A stretch of DNA of 64,000 bases from Schoenoplectus triqueter (taxonomy: Eukaryota > Streptophyta > Magnoliopsida > Poales > Cyperaceae): contig CAXKVV010000206.1 in NCBI GenBank assembly GCA_964058805.1, positions 310,001-374,000 on the forward strand, given 5' to 3'. Shown here one piece after another: positions 37,130 to 49,500 of this stretch. The position numbers and the translations under genes were made by a program. The notes below the pieces were generated by a model that did no database searches, had not been told where the DNA came from, and saw only the letters and a program-made list of their open reading frames with translations. Every line of letters starts with the position of its first letter. Position 1 is the stretch's first letter.

Positions 37130-37590
37130 AGACAACTGATAGGAAAAAGTACCGGAGCTGCGGTTTAGATTTATGCAGTTTTTATTATTAATAATTATTA
37201 TTAAATTAATATTATTAAAAATAAGAGTGAGAATCATAAAATTTCAAATATACGAATGACAGTAACGCGTTTCATTATTTTTATGAAACGCGCCACTGGC
37301 AGTGACGCGTTTCGTTCAAACCCCGCGCAGCGCCTCCATCTCACTTGCGTGTTTTGTATATATAAGAAGTAAACGCGTCACTGTCAGTGGCGCGTTTCGT
37401 AAAAATAAGGAAACACGCTACTGGCAGTGGCGCGTTTCAAACGCGCAGTGAACACGTCACTATCAGTAGTGCGCTGTCATTCATATATTTGAAATTTTAA
37501 GTTTCTCACTCTTATTTTTAATAATATTAATTTAATAAAACTTATTATTACTAAAAACTGAGATTTATGAGACTTTACTGATAGTTGGAT
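37130..37590. mobile_element. Foldback (MITE-like) element with internal ACGCG palindromes
   Basis: The outer arms (about 37,130-37,263 and 37,478-37,590) are inverted copies. CAACTGATAG pairs with CTGATAGTTG. The run with AATATTATTAAAAATAAGAG pairs with its complement, and ATATACGAATGAC pairs with GTCATTCATATAT. Between them lie four GC-rich near-palindromes of the form AACGCGYCACTGNCAGTGRC (37,285-37,313; 37,371-37,398; 37,410-37,438; 37,451-37,477). No target duplication was established, so the superfamily is unassigned. Confidence 0.7.
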
Positions 37591-38689
37591 CTATAGATAT
37601 GTGAATTCCCGAATCTGTATTAAAATAGCGGATGAAAAATCTACTATATAATATCCATTTGTACTTGTTGGCATAAAAATGGCTGAAATGTGTTTTTTCG
37701 GGCCATAAGACTAGAGGGGCGTTGCATTTTTTTGGCGTCTCCGGATGATTTCTTCATTCTCAAAGTTAACATATTCAGTTTAAACTGTTTAAAATATTTT
37801 TTATATGAATAATTGGGACTAAAATTTATAATTTTTATATTTTTTACTGTTTTTAGATAGTTAAAAAATCACATAATTTAATTATTATGAACCATTAAAA
37901 AAATTCCTAACTATTTAAAAATAGTAAAAAGTAGCAAAAAATTATAAAAAATAAAATTTGATCTCCAACTAGATATTCATACACGAACCATTTTGAATTA
38001 TTTGGATCAACCATTTAGACTTTTAAAATGAAGAATCGATTTATAGTATGAAAGCGATCCATGTTATACATAGCACCATATATATTTTTGTGTTATGATA
38101 TTTTTTTAGTTAATTAGAAATTATATTATAATTCTATTTATTTATTTATTTTGAAATTAAAGTCGTTTTAGTACTTCAGTGTTTATAATCTGTTCAAAAA
38201 TATTTAGCCATTACTAAGTAAAAAGTGAATAGAAATTAAAAAAATCATGGAAATGCAATAGTATAAATAGATAAGCATGAGAACACAACAAGTCGGACAA
38301 TAATAGTCAGATTTATCAGAGTATAAAAATAAAAATAAAAACAGCAACATAAAGTGGGTAATATATAGCGTTAACAAATTTATGAAATAATAAAATTATT
38401 TTACGACCCAATTACACTCATATTGTATAAATTGCTAAATCATGTAAGCAAAAATATTTCTAATGAAGATGAAATAAAATATCCAAATAAATATAATTAA
38501 TTATTGTTGTTATCTCGAATCCTAAAGAGATATTGTAAGCACTATAAATAATTGTGAACGTCTAATAAAATAGATATTTAAGTGTTTGATGTTGCAGTAA
38601 TAGTAATAAATTCTGGATTCGGAAATAATTCGATGAGGTCAAAAATTCATTATTTAGATATAATACAAATATAATTCAAAAATAATTTG

Positions 38690-39639
38690 CTATGTTATAT
38701 GAGTGTGGATGCGAGTATCGTATCGGGTACGGTGCGGGTACGACGGTACGTCAATTTTAAATATTTTAGGATACGGATACGGTAATATATATATAATATT
38801 TTTTAAATAAAAATAAATATATAAACATAAAAAATAAAAAAATAGATAAGTATAATATATATATATATAGAATAATGCTATGGTGCTTCGCGAAACAAAA
38901 AATCTTTTGTGCTTCGCGTCCGTATCTCGAATTTAAAAGTTCAAACGGCCGATCCAAACCGTTGAACATCATCTTCATATTGAAATATCCTTGGAGATCA
39001 AATTTTATATTTTTTTGAATTTTTTTGATATTCTTTAGATGGGTACAAAGTTTGTTAATCTAAAGATTTCTGCACCATCCAAAACAAGCGACTTTGTATC
39101 CATCTAAAAAATATCAAAAAAATTAAAAAAAATATAAAATTTGATCTCCAAGGATATTTCAATATGAAGATGATGCTCAACGGTTTGGATCGGCCGTTTG
39201 AACTTTTAAATTCGAGATACGGACGCGAAGCACAATTTTTTTTTACTTCGCGAAGCACCATAGCATTACTCTATATATATATATATATATATATGTCAAT
39301 CACTACTAACACAAGTGAAGAGATTATGTAGCAGTCTAATGCATTAACGGGTGTAGCTTATTTTTTGGGTTCAAATCTCACTCATGCACTTGATTTATTG
39401 AATTTTTTGAGTTTGACCGCATCCAGCCGTACCAGAACCGCACTCAGCCGTACCGGATCCCGCACCCAGCCGTACCCAGGCGTACCAGAGACCGTATCAG
39501 CCAGTCAAACCAATTAAAGTAATTCAATACGCCACATGACGTACCAGGTACGTACCCGTACCGTACCCAACGCGTACCCGTACCCGATACGCACCCGGTA
39601 CTTATTCGACTGGGTATATGAAGTACCCAGGTAACATAG
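38690..39639. mobile_element. Non-autonomous hAT element with exact 8-bp target duplication
   Basis: ATAATTTG occurs immediately outside both ends (38,682-38,689 and 39,640-39,647). The termini are inverted: left CTATGTTATATGAGT, right ACCCAGGTAACATAG. The interior has GTATCGGGTACGG / CGTACCCGTACCG subterminal repeats (38,715-38,785 and 39,425-39,630). An 8-bp duplication is typical of hAT transposons. No transposase is encoded. About 400 bp of its 950 bp is a nested foldback element (38,869-39,272). Confidence 0.8.
38869..39272. mobile_element. TA-flanked foldback MITE, copy 1 (nested in the hAT element)
   Basis: This is a near-perfect hairpin with arms of about 185 bp. Both arms, read inward, start AG(A/G)(A/G)TAATGCTATGGTGC, then pass GTGCTTCGCGTCCGTATCTC, GATCCAAACCGTTGA and CTTCATATTGAAATATCCTT to the centre. 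It is flanked on both sides by (TA)n. It is related to the element at 48,900-49,263. It has no coding capacity. The high arm identity suggests a recent or conversion-maintained copy. Confidence 0.85.
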
Positions 39640-39649
39640 ATAATTTGTT

Positions 39650-40500
39650 TCATAATATAAATAAAATATATATTAAAATATTAAAAACTATAAAATTTCA
39701 TTTAAAATAATATATAATATGTTATTTTGCTAAATTCATGAATAAAACGTTCTTTTTAACCCAAAAATATATATTATATATTAAACTAACAAATTATTCA
39801 TAAAACATCCGACTATGAATAAAATATAAATTATTTACGAATAAAATGCGAATTAAGTGATAACTATGATTGCAGTTATGAAACACAAGAAATTTTGAGC
39901 TTCAATACATCTTTTATGAAAACTATATTCACCAAAAATCCCACTGAGAAAAAGTTGCATTCACACTCACATTTGTTAGATTCTCTGTAGCTCCTTCAGG
40001 AACAATCTCTATACATATTTCACATTCCCTTAGCTTATAGCAACAAAAAATCAATCCAATTGAGGAAAAAGTTGCTTTAATAAGTGTGCAAATTCATAAT
40101 CATAGGAAAAGAGAAGAGCTGGTCTTTTAATACTCCAGACTATATACGGTAAATTATTTCTTAACAATTTTGTTCAGGTGACACCGGATGAAGCAACACA
40201 AATAAAAAGAAAAGAGAGTGTGCACTCAAGAAAATAACTCCAGGCGCTATATATTTATTTTTTCTCTATTTTCAACCAATTAGGCGAGACAAACCCTTAT
40301 TGTTAACATAGGGCTTGCTTATACAAAACCAGTAACTAATACCCCCAAAATCTACAACTAGAACACAACCTACAACTCCAAAAATCAGCCTTGATATCCA
40401 ATTATGCACTGCACATCTACATACAACTCCCTCCATTACTTCCTACCTCTACTCATAAATTGTTAGTAAGATAAATCAATGAGATCAAAATGATAACCCG
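39650..40500. other. 3' flank of the FORGETTER1-type gene
   Basis: This AT-rich stretch probably includes the 3' UTR of the gene that ends at 40,529. Nothing else was recognised. Confidence 0.45.
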
Positions 40501-40528
40501 ACAAAAATGAATGCAGCTCAGCAAGGCA

Positions 40529-43500
40529 TCAATCCTCATCCAGTTCCACACTGTGATCCCCTGATAAGCCTTCAAGCACATCTTCCACAGCAGCATTTGG
40601 GATGAGAAGCCCCACTACCCGTTGGTTATCATTGGTTGTCTCTAACCGGACTATTCTTATTCTTCTATGGCTCTGCTTTACCTGCAGAAAGCAATAATAA
40701 GATATAAGCAACACAAAATAAGTGTTTAATTTAATAAAAAATAATATTTACAACCTCCAATGTTTGTATAAGATTGCACTTGCTCCTAGAGAGACCAAAC
40801 GTTTTAAGATGTGATCATGCAGCATTACAAATTTTATGACAGAAGGGAGAGCAAACCTGTTTTTCTAGAGCCTTCTCAATGGTTCGCCATAGAGGAAGAA
40901 TAAGGCCACCTAGAACATTCATCTCTTGGAGCCTTTTCCCTACAGTGCAAAAACCGCCAACCTTGCATTTTCGCCCATGCATGCACTGAAAGCACACGCA
41001 AATTATAAGTAGAAAAAAAAAGCAAACAATGTGTGAGATGCAAATTGAAAAAGTTAATGAGGACATATCTTGCCCATATATAACTTAATCAGCTTCAATA
41101 TTAAACATTTAAAATAAAAACTAAGGCTTAGAAAAATACCCGCTTAGAAGAGGTGTCATACTCCTCTAGCCAACCCTTGCTGACCTTATCAATTGAAGAT
41201 GCCTTTCTGTACTTTGCCTTCAGTTCAGCTTCCAGCATCTCTCTATAAAAATAAGTTCTGTAAGACTACAAGAATAATCACATATATTCACCCAAATTAC
41301 TAAAACAACCCTAAGAATAATAAAAATACAAGATATTTCTGATACTCTCAACAATAGAAATAAGCATTAGTGCTATAGGTCCAAATATCACCATGAATTC
41401 CCACTGACCAACAAATTAACATGCATATTTTCATATGATTCAAAAAGCATACCTCACTGCTTCCCCTACAGCAGGCCGAATTATTTTAAATGATCCTGGA
41501 GTAGAACTGTTAAGAAAAGAACCAAGTTAATTTAAAAGGAATTGGTAAAGCCTACGATGCAGACAACAAAACAAAAATCTCAAGGAACATTTCTTTTTTC
41601 TATTTTTTGGCTTTTCTGATTTTTTCTATATCCCTAATACTGCACTGCTCGCTCATCACTCCAAACTAAAAAAAATGTACCACCAGTGACCATACCAATA
41701 CATCGAGGAAGCTATAATACTACTGGAGAGAGAAGTAGAGAATATGTAGCATACCCTTCGTACGCCATCATGACGTGCCTCTTTCCCATCCACTCCCTTT
41801 TTGACTCGTAGAAGCCATCATTACTTGAACCAGTCTGGGAGTTTTTCATTGTCTCCAGGATCTCTTGTGCAGCCTTGTATATGAAAAATCAAATTTTAAA
41901 AACTTAATCGTTCAAAGTGATATAACAAAGTAAACTGTGAGTAACATTGCAAGCAGTTACTTTTAGGCAGCTTATAATGATTTGAACAGAGAAGAATTTG
42001 ACACATACCTCCCAAGTTACACCCCGGTCAACAATAAAGGTGAACAGAACTGTAGAGGCACCAGACAAGTTGTCCTCATATACAGTCTGTAAAGAAGTTA
42101 ACCAACATTTTAGTTACATGCAATGAACTAATTCTGCTAATTAATGAATCATAAAAGACAGTTTCAAAAGAAGTGAATCATAACTAACAAGGTAACAATG
42201 TCTGTCAGCTTATAGTCATATTCTACAGGAACTCCATCAAATATTAAAAAAATGACAACTTCAGAACACAACAAAATGCAAAGTCTAGAAGGACGTTTTC
42301 CATCAAAAATGAAACTATGAGCTAATATCTCTCCAAAGGAAGTTACCTTGGGTGGCCCACGCATTTCAATTTTGTTGGCCTTGATATCCACAATTCCAGA
42401 GTCAAGTTGCCCCTCATTTCGAGCTTTGTGAAGAATAACATCAAGTGTGCTGGTGAAAAGCTCGAAGAGTCTGCAAAAACCCAAAACTAGTCACTATAGA
42501 TCATTCGTCCATGGAATTTTGGAAACACTTGAAAATTCAATAATTATATATTTGCCTGCATAAAGTATAAACAACATACTTATTCTGGATGTTGGGTGGT
42601 AGGCCAAGCAACCGGTTCAGAAACCGTGCCACATCATGCATGTCAGAGTCGATGATCCGACCTGGCAGCTTCTCTCCATTACCATTATCTGCAATTACAT
42701 AACTAACTATTGTTGAATTATGCTCATTTTGTAGAAGTTAAAGTAGGATTACAAGACCATATGGTACTGTTTCAGTTGGTTCTGTCCCGTCTTTTCCTAC
42801 CCGTCACATGGTAACAATTAGGATTTTGTTAATCAGCTAGTTTCCACTTTGTCAGTGTCTTTTATTACCAGCTCTCAACACCTCCACAAGGCAACAGTCC
42901 TAAAAAAGCACAAGACAAACAAAAACTATACCAAGTTTGGACTTGATTCTGTTGGTTTGTTTACGGTTTTCCAGCAGAGAACAGAGGACATACTGAGATC
43001 AATGAATTTGCAAAATTCAGGTCCAATAAATGGTAAAATTGAATATTAAATCATATATAGAGGATAATTGGAGCTTAATTGCTCTTTGTTCATACAGTGT
43101 TTTTGAGTAACCTGGAATATGTTGCATTGAACTACCAACATGAAAAGGTAAGATAACAGAAAAACTTACAGTTGCTTATCTCTCTGATAATTCCAACTGA
43201 CACCAGTGCAGCTCTGGCCTTGGTAATGAAGTCGCGAATGGAAGACGGGTCATCGCAACAGCAGCCAGGAGGGATCATGGGGAGGGGATCCTGTTCATAA
43301 TTAAAAGAAATATTGTGAAGTAGTGTCAAACCTTTGGATACACATTTTTAAGACTACTCTACACCAGTATATGCAAGCTGAACCGATTGAAATTATTGTT
43401 TAGCATTTGCAGTTTTCTAAGAGAGATTCAATTTAGATTGCTTGCAACTCTCCAGGCTTTAGATAAATCAAGTGTCTGGACCCTATTTGAGAAAAAAAAC

Positions 43501-46500
43501 ATATTTCTTTTTTTCCAAAACATTCTCATCCATACGGTTGACATTGGCTAGTCACAGAGTAACAGAGATCACTTGAGAATTTCCTTGGAAGTGCTATAAG
43601 ACAGCTTGTACCAATCCCAGGGAATCCCTAGACAAAGGATGTCATCATCTTACAGACAGACTTGGATCCAATTGTGTCCAATATTCTTGGAAAAATAGGT
43701 TTTAGACTTTTAGGTAACCAATCCAGACTCTCCTACTAATTGGTAACAAGTTCCCAGGGTTTAGACATGTAAATACTAATGGAAGGCAGATCAGCATCAC
43801 TCCTGACATGCACATCAGCTAAAAGGGCAAAAAAAAAAAGTTGAATGCTATAGAAGAAAGGGTATGTCATATTGACATACAGACCTGTCCCATAATCCCT
43901 CTATACATAGTGACCAGAGCCTTCCTTCCGTGGGTGCTATCATAGTTGAAGGCACTCATTGTTGGCCCGGCCCTATAAGAAAAATTGATAACAAACATAA
44001 AAATAATCTTCTATTACCAAGGAAAAAAGCACGTGATTGAAGTAGAATTCCAAATTACCTAACAGTCTCAGATTTTGGTACTGTACTCTTGCAGTAGACC
44101 CGCGATTGAGCGGGCAAAAATGCATCCATATTTAGTTCTTTTGTTTTTTTCTAGAGGAGAGGACAATGGAAGAAATATCACAACTAGACCTACTGCTCAT
44201 TGTTTATATAGCCTATCTATGACGGCACAAAACCAAACCAAATACACAAAAAATAAAAACCCTAAATCGGATGGCTTAAAATAAGCAATAAGAGCACCGC
44301 ATCTAAATTCTGATCTGACGGATAAAAACAACTTAGCATACAACTTCCCTCATAACATCCTTCTGACATTAAATAGCATTAAAAAGATATAAGGAAACCA
44401 GTAAAGTTGAAAAGTTATCATGATAACATGCCATGTCAGCTGCTAAAAGATGTCCTTCATCGCAGTACCTTTGGCATGTGTTTTACACAAGTGACAAAGA
44501 ATGAAAAGAAAAGGAAAAGAAAGATGAAACTCGACAAACCTGCGGTCGCCTTGTGTCAAAGCTCCCAGAGACTCCAGCCGCTTTGCAACAATGGATGCAA
44601 ATCTCCTCTCACCACCGAGATTGGTGAAAAGAAGTCTACTCAAAATGATTAAGAGCACGTAATTACAAAGTTTGAAGAATCTTGAAACCAGAATGTAGAC
44701 AAGGTTTAGGGTTTTACATAGCTCTCATACAACATACCTATACTGAGGCGCAGAAGTTTGATTTGAGCGGTGAGTCCGACCGAATTGTTGAATAGCACGG
44801 TCAGCACTCCATGGCAACTCAAGCGTTATATGAACTCTCCTTTTCTATAATTGTTTACAAATTAGGGGTCAAAAAAGGCCACCAGCCACAAGAAGATGTT
44901 TTAAGTCTAAACAAGAGTGCAAAAGGCTCAACATGAAACTTATTGTAAAAATATCACTTTGGAAAGCTGGCATACAGCATTGAATCCCTATTTAACAGAT
45001 AGCAATGTTCGCTCTTTAATTCTTGCAGAGGTCAGTGTACATATGAGGAATTTGTATACTAATGGAAATAAGACAGAATAGACTTTTATTTCATTTTATT
45101 CCCTTTTTGTTAATTCTGACCTGGTTAAGTGCTCTTCTGTCAGCCTGGAGGGAGACACCAGCAGACCCTGCCTCGGATATGATAGCAATCAGCTTCTTAC
45201 CATCCATGAATAGCTTTTTTTCATGCATATTGATCATTTCCATGGTAACTTCCTTCCTGTAGGAAAAAAAAAAGGATAAGTTTCAAGCGAACTAAAGAAT
45301 ATTATGAAACCAAAGAAGAGATAGAAAAAGAAATCAACTTACGAGTTCCTTGCCTGATAGACAACACCCCTCCCTCCTGAAGCTCTAACAAGCATTCCTC
45401 GTCGGCCAGTGATCTCAGCCACATTGTCAGGGCCTCCAAGCTATATACAAATGGTTGAGTGGGGAAATTGATTAGCTTAGAATAGGGGATGAGACAACGA
45501 GCGCATGAATACAAAAAAAAAACAAGGGACAGTTACCTGGTCAATTAAATCATCAAGAGGGTTATTGGGCAAATCCAAGGACTTAACCAAATTGATAATA
45601 TTCTTTTTCCTCTCAGATGCATCTTCAAACCTTGAAATAATATCCAATATATCATCAACTTGTCAAACAACGCTACTTAAAAAGAACACCCTGCTTAACA
45701 GTGTAAAAGAAAACTAACAAAAGAATAACTGAGACAATCCGGTGTAGTCACATATACTAGTGCCACATCAACATGACAGAATAGCATTAGAATCCAGTAA
45801 GGCAAATAAATAACACAGAAATGACTCAATTATCTCTAAAATCGTTAGAAAAAGATGTATCATACAAACAACTGATAGCAAACCTTTGTGATAGCTCAGC
45901 CATATACTGATCCCTAGATTTGAAGAACTCCTCAGTTTTATCACGGCATAAATGGCATGACCAGTCATCATCTATAGGACCAGTCCACGGTGGAATTAAA
46001 CAGTTTGCATGAACCAGCTTACCACAGCACGAGCAGCGAAGTAAAATTGTCTTATCCTATTGAAAGGTATAGGAAAATATTCATGCATTTGAAACCTTCA
46101 AAAGACTTGAATTACACAAGTAACAGAACTTCCAATGTTTATTTTGGGTAATGCCTGTACACCCCCCCCCCCCAAAAAAAAAAAAAAAAAAAAACGCAAC
46201 AACAACAACCCTCCGTAAATTAAAATATGTAAGGTTATTGAAGACAAAACTAACCACTGTTTTGTTTGTGTGTGTTGGGGGGGGGGGGGGGGGGTTGTAG
46301 AGACTAGATAGCAGTATGTTTTATGCAATGATTTTGAATTGTACAATGTATCGTGTATCATAGTATTTAGTATCGTATTGTGTATCATATCGAATTGTTT
46401 AAGATACACTAAGTTATTCTAGAAATCAAGTAATATAACTAGTTACAAATAAATTTCATTAAAAGAAAGTTTCAATAACAAAATCTATCATACTTCTATG

Positions 46501-49500
46501 ATGCAGCGTTATGTTGCATGCTATATGACCATTATACACTATCAAAATAAACTACTTCATTGTCAATTCTCAAAAATGCAGTTAATTTGTAAAAGAAAGT
46601 CACAAACAAATGTACAAATTAAATATTAACACTGTAACACAAAGAAAACACATTTATACCTTGAAAAAGATAAATTATAAAATGTATGAGTTCTCTAATA
46701 TGTACACACTACACAGAGAAGTCACATTTATAGTTTTATACTTTGTAAATAATTCTATAGGTATCATACTAACACACTCACACACTAACACATAATGTAC
46801 AGTACACTAAATAATAAATAGTCAAATATTGATATTGTAAAATCGTATCGTATCATACGATTCGTATTGCCAACTTATAGAATCATACCGTATCGTACGA
46901 TTCGTATCGTGAATCGTAAGATACTGAAATCACTGATTTTATGTACAACAACCCTGTTTGACGTTTTCAGAAATAATAAGTTCTGTCTTGAGTTGTGCTT
47001 GTAGAACCATTTTAAATATGAAAAATATGTATACATGAATAGAAGTACCTCTTCAACATTACAAACTTGGCAGATTTGGAACTCATCATCAGACTCAATT
47101 GATTCATGTTCCGACTCATCAGCTGCATTCATTGAAACCTCCAAGTTAAGAAATTTCCAATGTTTCAATAGAAAATTCTCATAATTACAATGAAATAGCA
47201 ATCTTCAAACTGCTTAATTCTTAGAAATTATTTGAATAACAGTATATCTATTTCCATTTTGAACACACAAGAAGACCAAATGGTTTTCTCACATGGGGCA
47301 TATTCATCATCACCATTCTCTTCATCACTTGAATCTTTCCATTTGGAGACCTTACGAACTCTTCCTCTAATCGACACATCATGTGATGGAGCAGGCCTTT
47401 TTCTTTCATTCTCCTTCTCTAGTTCTTCATCTATGTATAATTAATGTTGCAAATACACAAGCAAAGAAAAGCTATTTGTTAACAACTTAAGAAACAAGCA
47501 GTGTCATGGCCTTTTAGATAATTTAGCAGTTCCCCGTGATGTATGTATCAGTACAGGCTCAGTTTCGTGAAACATCACATCAAAATCTGGCAATTGTTCA
47601 TGTAGGATACAGAACAGAAACTTTACAAAACTATAGATGCAGAAACAGTCAAACAGGGACTACTGAAAAAGAATAATAAAAAGAAAATGAGAAACTGATG
47701 TTGCATTATGGGTGTAGGGTTACACCTGCATTTATATTAGGTCGACAAGGCAGTGGGTAATAGTCTTCAATAAACTTTAGCAGAAGTTCTCGGGGTCCAG
47801 AGACAAAATCATCCAATTCTGAACCCTGATTCATAAACATAAACAACAAGGAAATTTATTAGGACGTACAGAAAAACAGCAAAAATACTCTTAAATTCTT
47901 AATATTTAGAAAAGCATATGGACAAGAAAAAAACAAATAGAAGATATCAACTGATAAACCCACATAACTAGCTGAACCAATGGCAGCCAGATTTCAACCT
48001 TTTGTTTCTGTCTATGCTCTATTGTTTTTATACATAGATCTAATTTGAGGTACCTGTTTACCAACTGGCAAATATAAATCTGTGAAAAAGTGTTAGAACA
48101 TTTTGCTGTTTATGGCTAAAATTTGGCTGGTGATGGCAAGATGGGAGCAATTAAATCATATAGATTAGTGATGTCTCAATGGTATTGGTTGACTCCTACC
48201 AGGTACAGCAGAGTGATGCTGTCTCAATGGAAGTTCATTGTTTTTATATTATTAAACTTCTCTATCATGGGAGCAATTAAATTATTGTAAATAGATAATT
48301 CTGCCATCTGTTGGGCATTTTTTTAACGCCCGCATGAGTTACAGCTATTTAACGAGACTTCAATTATTATAATAAACATCCTTTAACAATAGAGATAAAA
48401 AAAAAAGCTGCAAACAGACATATTTAGAGACAGCTTCTTCGGTGCGTGCCTCTCCAGTGCTCTGAAGGCCCACCACAACACATTTGTCCTGTGCCAAGGC
48501 CTCTTTGGCCAGACTCACTACTGTAGGTACCTTTGCTGACATGCACATGTGCCTAAAAAACCGCTGTGGAGAAAAAACAATCAACCTTTCATTTCTCATC
48601 AGAGGGAGGAAAAAAACTAAAAAGGAACCAACAATACGTTAACTTGTAGGCATGATAAAGGTACGTCTCTTTCTCCATGGGCTGCTTTCTAATATTCAAA
48701 CAAGTGGCCTAGAGCAGACAATCTAATTGTCTACATAGGGTGTATGTGTATTCACTCCTATACTGTAACAGATGTGTAATATGTTTAGTGTATGGGAGCA
48801 AGCACAAGTACTGACTTCTAAGTGGCTTTGTCTATATGTATGCATGCACACAGATACTGTTAGTATAGTATGCCTATATATATATATATATATATATATA
48901 GTCCGATTATGGTGCTTTGCAAAGCACAGAGGCGCTGTGTGTTTTGCGCTCTATTCTTAATTTTAAGTCAGAAATGACCGATCTAAACCGTTCAATCTAA
49001 TCTTCATATCAAAATATATTAGTAAACCAAAATTTATATTTTTTTAAATTTTTTTGCTATTTCTTCTGGTGAGGAATGATCTGAGAATTCTAGTTCATCC
49101 AAAAATGACGATTTTCCTCCTATTCAAAAAAATAGCAAATGAATTCCAAAAAATATAAATTTTGATTTACTAATAAATTTGGATATGAAAATTAGATTGA
49201 GCGGTTTGAATCAAACATTTCTGACTTAAAATTAATAATAGAGCGCAAAGCACAAGAGCGAAATATATATATATTTTGTTGTTGTCCGTTCATTTTCTGT
49301 TTTTGAAGGTTAGCTGGGGAAGATTTTTGTTTCCTTCAGTTTTCAGTGTGATATGCTAGTTCCTTCTTTCATGTTGGGGGCGCATTAGTTTATTCATTTT
49401 TTTTTAGGGGATGTCTTTCCCGTCTGTGTGGACTAGTTTCTGCACAGCCCGTCTCAAGTTAAGATAAAGGAGGGTTGCGGTAGGTGTGACGAATCCTGCA

